From: an uncultured Opitutia bacterium | GTDB taxonomy: Bacteria; Verrucomicrobiota; Verrucomicrobiia; Opitutales; Opitutaceae | DNA length: 36,515 nucleotides | NCBI GenBank assembly: GCA_903869665.1 | Contig: CAIPZZ010000069.1 | Coordinates: 1 to 36,515 of the forward strand | Direction: 5' to 3' | Part shown: positions 34,796 to 36,515 of the stretch, in pieces | Numbering within the stretch: position 1 is the first letter of the stretch | Layout: every line of letters starts with the position of its first letter | Program-made: the position numbers and the translations under genes | Notes under the pieces: generated by a model | What the model saw: the letters and a program-made list of their open reading frames with translations, nothing else | Database searches by the model: none | Told to the model about the DNA's origin: nothing

Positions 34796-36208
34796 TCAGG
34801 TTGGCGGCGGCAGGTGCTTTTGCAACCAAGCAAGCCCACCAGTCTCGTCAGCAAACGTGCCGTCGAGCTGCGCCTCGAACGCGGCGTCGAGCAGGGGCTT
34901 GAACGCCGGGCCGGGCGGCTGGCCAAGCGCGAGCAAGTGCCGGCCGAGCATGAGCGGACGCGGCGCGAGGTGCTGGAGCTCGAGCTCGCGGCTGCGCGCA
35001 CGGAGTTTCTCAATTAGCGACACGCTCTCCTGGGGCGACAGCGGCGGGCGGCCAAAGGCGTCGGCGAGCATCACGGCGCACAGGTCGTCCACGGTGGCGG
35101 GGGCGAGCTTGCGTGCGAGGCGGCGCACCTGTGACGCGCCAAACTCCGCCTTTGGCCCGCTGTGGTGGACGAGATGGTGAAGCACGAGCGGGCGCACCCA
35201 GTCCGCCAGCTCGTGCGGCGCGCCGATGCGCGCCAGAAAGGTATCTGCCAGCGGTCCGCCCGCCGCCTCATGCTCGGGGCTGATGATGCGCGCCACGCCG
35301 CGCCGCTCGCCGCGCACCGTCGTGGCCGGCTTGCCAAAGTCATGCGCGAGCACGCCCAGTAGCCAGACCCGCCGGCGAAACGCCTCGGCGTCGCGCCACA
35401 CGCCGAGCCGCACCAGCGCGTCGCAACACAGCTGGGTATGCGTGAACACATCCCCTTCGGGATGCCACTCCGGCTCCTGCGGCGTGCCGCGCAGCGCGGC
35501 GATCTCCGGGAAATGCCTCAGCCAGCCGGTCTCCTCCAGCACGGCAAGGCCTCGCGAGGGTTTGGCGGACTTCGTCGCCCACTTGTCCCACTCGCCCCAC
35601 ACGCGCTCGACGGGAAGCTGGGCAAACGTGTCCGCGATACGGCGGCAAAGCGCGGCGGTCTCGGGCGCGAGCGCGAAGTCAAACCGCGCCGCGAGCTGCA
35701 TCGCCCGCAGCACGCGCAGCGGGTCCTCGCTGAACGCCGCGCTGGTGTGCCGCAGCACGCGGGCGCGCAGGTCGCGCTCACCGCCGTGCGGGTCGAGCAG
35801 CGCGCCCGTGAACGGGTCGAGCGCGATCGCGTTGACAGTGAAATCGCGGCGCGCGGCGGCCTCAGCGTCGCTGAGCTCCGGGTCGGGCGCGACGGCGAAG
35901 CCCCGGTGGCCCGCACCCGTCTTCGACTCGCGGCGCGGCAAGGAGAAATCGTATTCCACGCCGCCGAGACGGAGCTTGATGACGCCAAAGCTGCGGCCGA
36001 CGACATCCGTCGCGCCAAACGACGCGAGCGCGCGGTGCAGTTCCTCAAACGTCACCCCCGGCACCTCGACATCAAAATCTTTCGCCTCCAGCCCGAGCAG
36101 CCAATCGCGCACGCACCCGCCCACCAGCCGCGGCCGGCCGACGCGGCGGACCGCATCGAGCACGGCGCGGAGGTCGGCGGGGAGGGAGATCGCGGCGGGC
36201 ATGATCAT
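34796..36208 (-). CDS. CCA tRNA nucleotidyltransferase / poly(A) polymerase family with HD domain
   Basis: Class II nucleotidyltransferase, 470 residues from ATG 36208 ([20 protein letters not shown]) or from the next Met at 36202. The catalytic head is [12 protein letters not shown] (30-39) and KDFDVEVPG, with metal-binding Asp44 and Asp46. [47 protein letters not shown] and the arm follow, then an HD phosphohydrolase domain ([10 protein letters not shown]). The HD fusion is typical of multifunctional CCA-adding enzymes, but CCA versus poly(A) activity cannot be read safely. Upstream open frame to 36319 consists of repeat copy E and is not coding. Confidence 0.92.
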   Translation of the reverse strand: MIMPAAISLPADLRAVLDAVRRVGRPRLVGGCVRDWLLGLEAKDFDVEVPGVTFEELHRALASFGATDVVGRSFGVIKLRLGGVEYDFSLPRRESKTGAGHRGFAVAPDPELSDAEAAARRDFTVNAIALDPFTGALLDPHGGERDLRARVLRHTSAAFSEDPLRVLRAMQLAARFDFALAPETAALCRRIADTFAQLPVERVWGEWDKWATKSAKPSRGLAVLEETGWLRHFPEIAALRGTPQEPEWHPEGDVFTHTQLCCDALVRLGVWRDAEAFRRRVWLLGVLAHDFGKPATTVRGERRGVARIISPEHEAAGGPLADTFLARIGAPHELADWVRPLVLHHLVHHSGPKAEFGASQVRRLARKLAPATVDDLCAVMLADAFGRPPLSPQESVSLIEKLRARSRELELQHLAPRPLMLGRHLLALGQPPGPAFKPLLDAAFEAQLDGTFADETGGLAWLQKHLPPPT

Positions 36209-36222
36209 GGCACAGTTGGAAA

Positions 36223-36283
36223 GGTGGAGCGCGACGTCCCTGACGCGCTTTTCGGAAAACGCGACCAGAGGTCGCGTTCCACC
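36223..36283. repeat. Palindromic repeat, GGTGGAGCG family, variant copy E
   Basis: It begins GGTGGAGCGCGACGTCCC and ends GGTCGCGTTCCACC. The arms are imperfect reverse complements over about 24 nt. The left arm matches the single arm at about 929-955. It sits in the 94-bp gap between the DUF423 gene and the nucleotidyltransferase, 15 bp from the latter's start. Confidence 0.8.
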
Positions 36284-36302
36284 CCGGAACTTTGGCAAAT
36301 TT

Positions 36303-36515
36303 TCATTTTCCTGCCCCACCCTTCCAGCCGGCGACAGCGACCAGCGCCCAGCCCGCGAGCAGCGCCAGCCCGCCGAGCGGCGTGACCGGCCCGAGCCATT
36401 TCGGCCCGCCGAGCGCGAGCCAATAGAGCGAGCCCGAGAACAGCATCACGCCTGCGAGCCAGCAAGCCGCCGCCGCACGCAGGAGGCGTTGCGCCGCAGG
36501 CGAGATAGCCCCCCC
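36303..36515 (-). CDS. DUF423 small membrane protein (3' part only)
   Basis: The frame is open from the right window edge to TGA at 36303, so only the last 70 residues are visible. They read GVMLFSGSLYWLALGGPKWL followed by GPVTPLGGLALLAGWALVA, the characteristic C-terminal half of DUF423 (YgdD-type) inner-membrane proteins: the F-SGSLY and TPLGG motifs between two helices. Function is unknown in the family. It is on the same strand as the nucleotidyltransferase downstream. Confidence 0.85.
   Translation of the reverse strand, partial: GGAISPAAQRLLRAAAACWLAGVMLFSGSLYWLALGGPKWLGPVTPLGGLALLAGWALVAVAGWKGGAGK

Noticed and set aside
36209-36319. N-terminal extension of the nucleotidyltransferase to 36319
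   Set aside because: The extra 37 residues are translated repeat copy E and overlap the DUF423 stop; the family begins near [12 protein letters not shown].

Overview
The window looks like a chromosomal segment of a GC-rich Verrucomicrobiota bacterium, most plausibly Opitutales/Opitutaceae. That is an inference from protein style: a PEP-CTERM secreted protein, a GATase-like/VWA protein, a RuvC with an N-terminal extension, and dense palindromic intergenic repeats. No rRNA or other taxonomic marker is present to prove it. Most genes are housekeeping genes in short, often convergent or divergent units. Both ends cut through genes: an ABC exporter ATPase on the left and a DUF423 membrane protein on the right.

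Layout. 1-2134: ABC-2 type exporter (ATPase and permease) split by a mosaic of repeats. 2135-6123: a small Cys-rich protein, a PQQ-type sugar dehydrogenase and an MscS channel. 6124-9068: M20 peptidase, a membrane hypothetical and rlmN. 9095-13419: lytic transglycosylase, miaB, a four-helix-bundle (23S intervening-sequence-type) gene, a membrane protein and gmk. 13396-18526: VWA protein and carB. 18527-24563: repeat-rich spacer, membrane protein, PEP-CTERM protein, purU, ruvC, lnt and a lower-GC hypothetical. 24593-28835: miaA, a lipid kinase, a small membrane protein, a frameshifted response regulator-GGDEF gene and trpA. 29022-32481: small membrane protein, sugar-nucleotide epimerase and an Uup-like ABC-F ATPase. 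32629-36515: AbrB-PIN toxin-antitoxin pair, lipoprotein, transaldolase, CCA/poly(A)-type nucleotidyltransferase and DUF423.

Functional links. RNA-centred functions are frequent: rlmN modifies 23S A2503 and some tRNAs, miaA and miaB make successive steps of ms2i6A37, the nucleotidyltransferase matures tRNA 3' ends, and ABC-F acts on ribosomes. Lytic transglycosylase, lnt and MscS serve the envelope. carB, purU, gmk and trpA serve nucleotide, one-carbon and amino acid metabolism.

The most unusual content is repetitive. (1) A free-standing intervening-sequence-protein gene sits between miaB and the next gene, bounded by 22-bp perfect inverted repeats (34 bp with three mismatches) that encode the gene's own last codons and stop. 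(2) A family of palindromic elements with GGTGGAGCGCGTTGACC arms occurs in at least five places. One copy lies in-frame inside the ABC-F gene, one supplies the C-terminus and stop codon of the lytic transglycosylase, and an unrelated palindrome lies in-frame inside rlmN. Together these look like small elements that insert into, or are tolerated in, protein loops and termini, comparable in behaviour to the Rickettsia palindromic elements. No transposase, CRISPR array, rRNA or tRNA gene was recognised.
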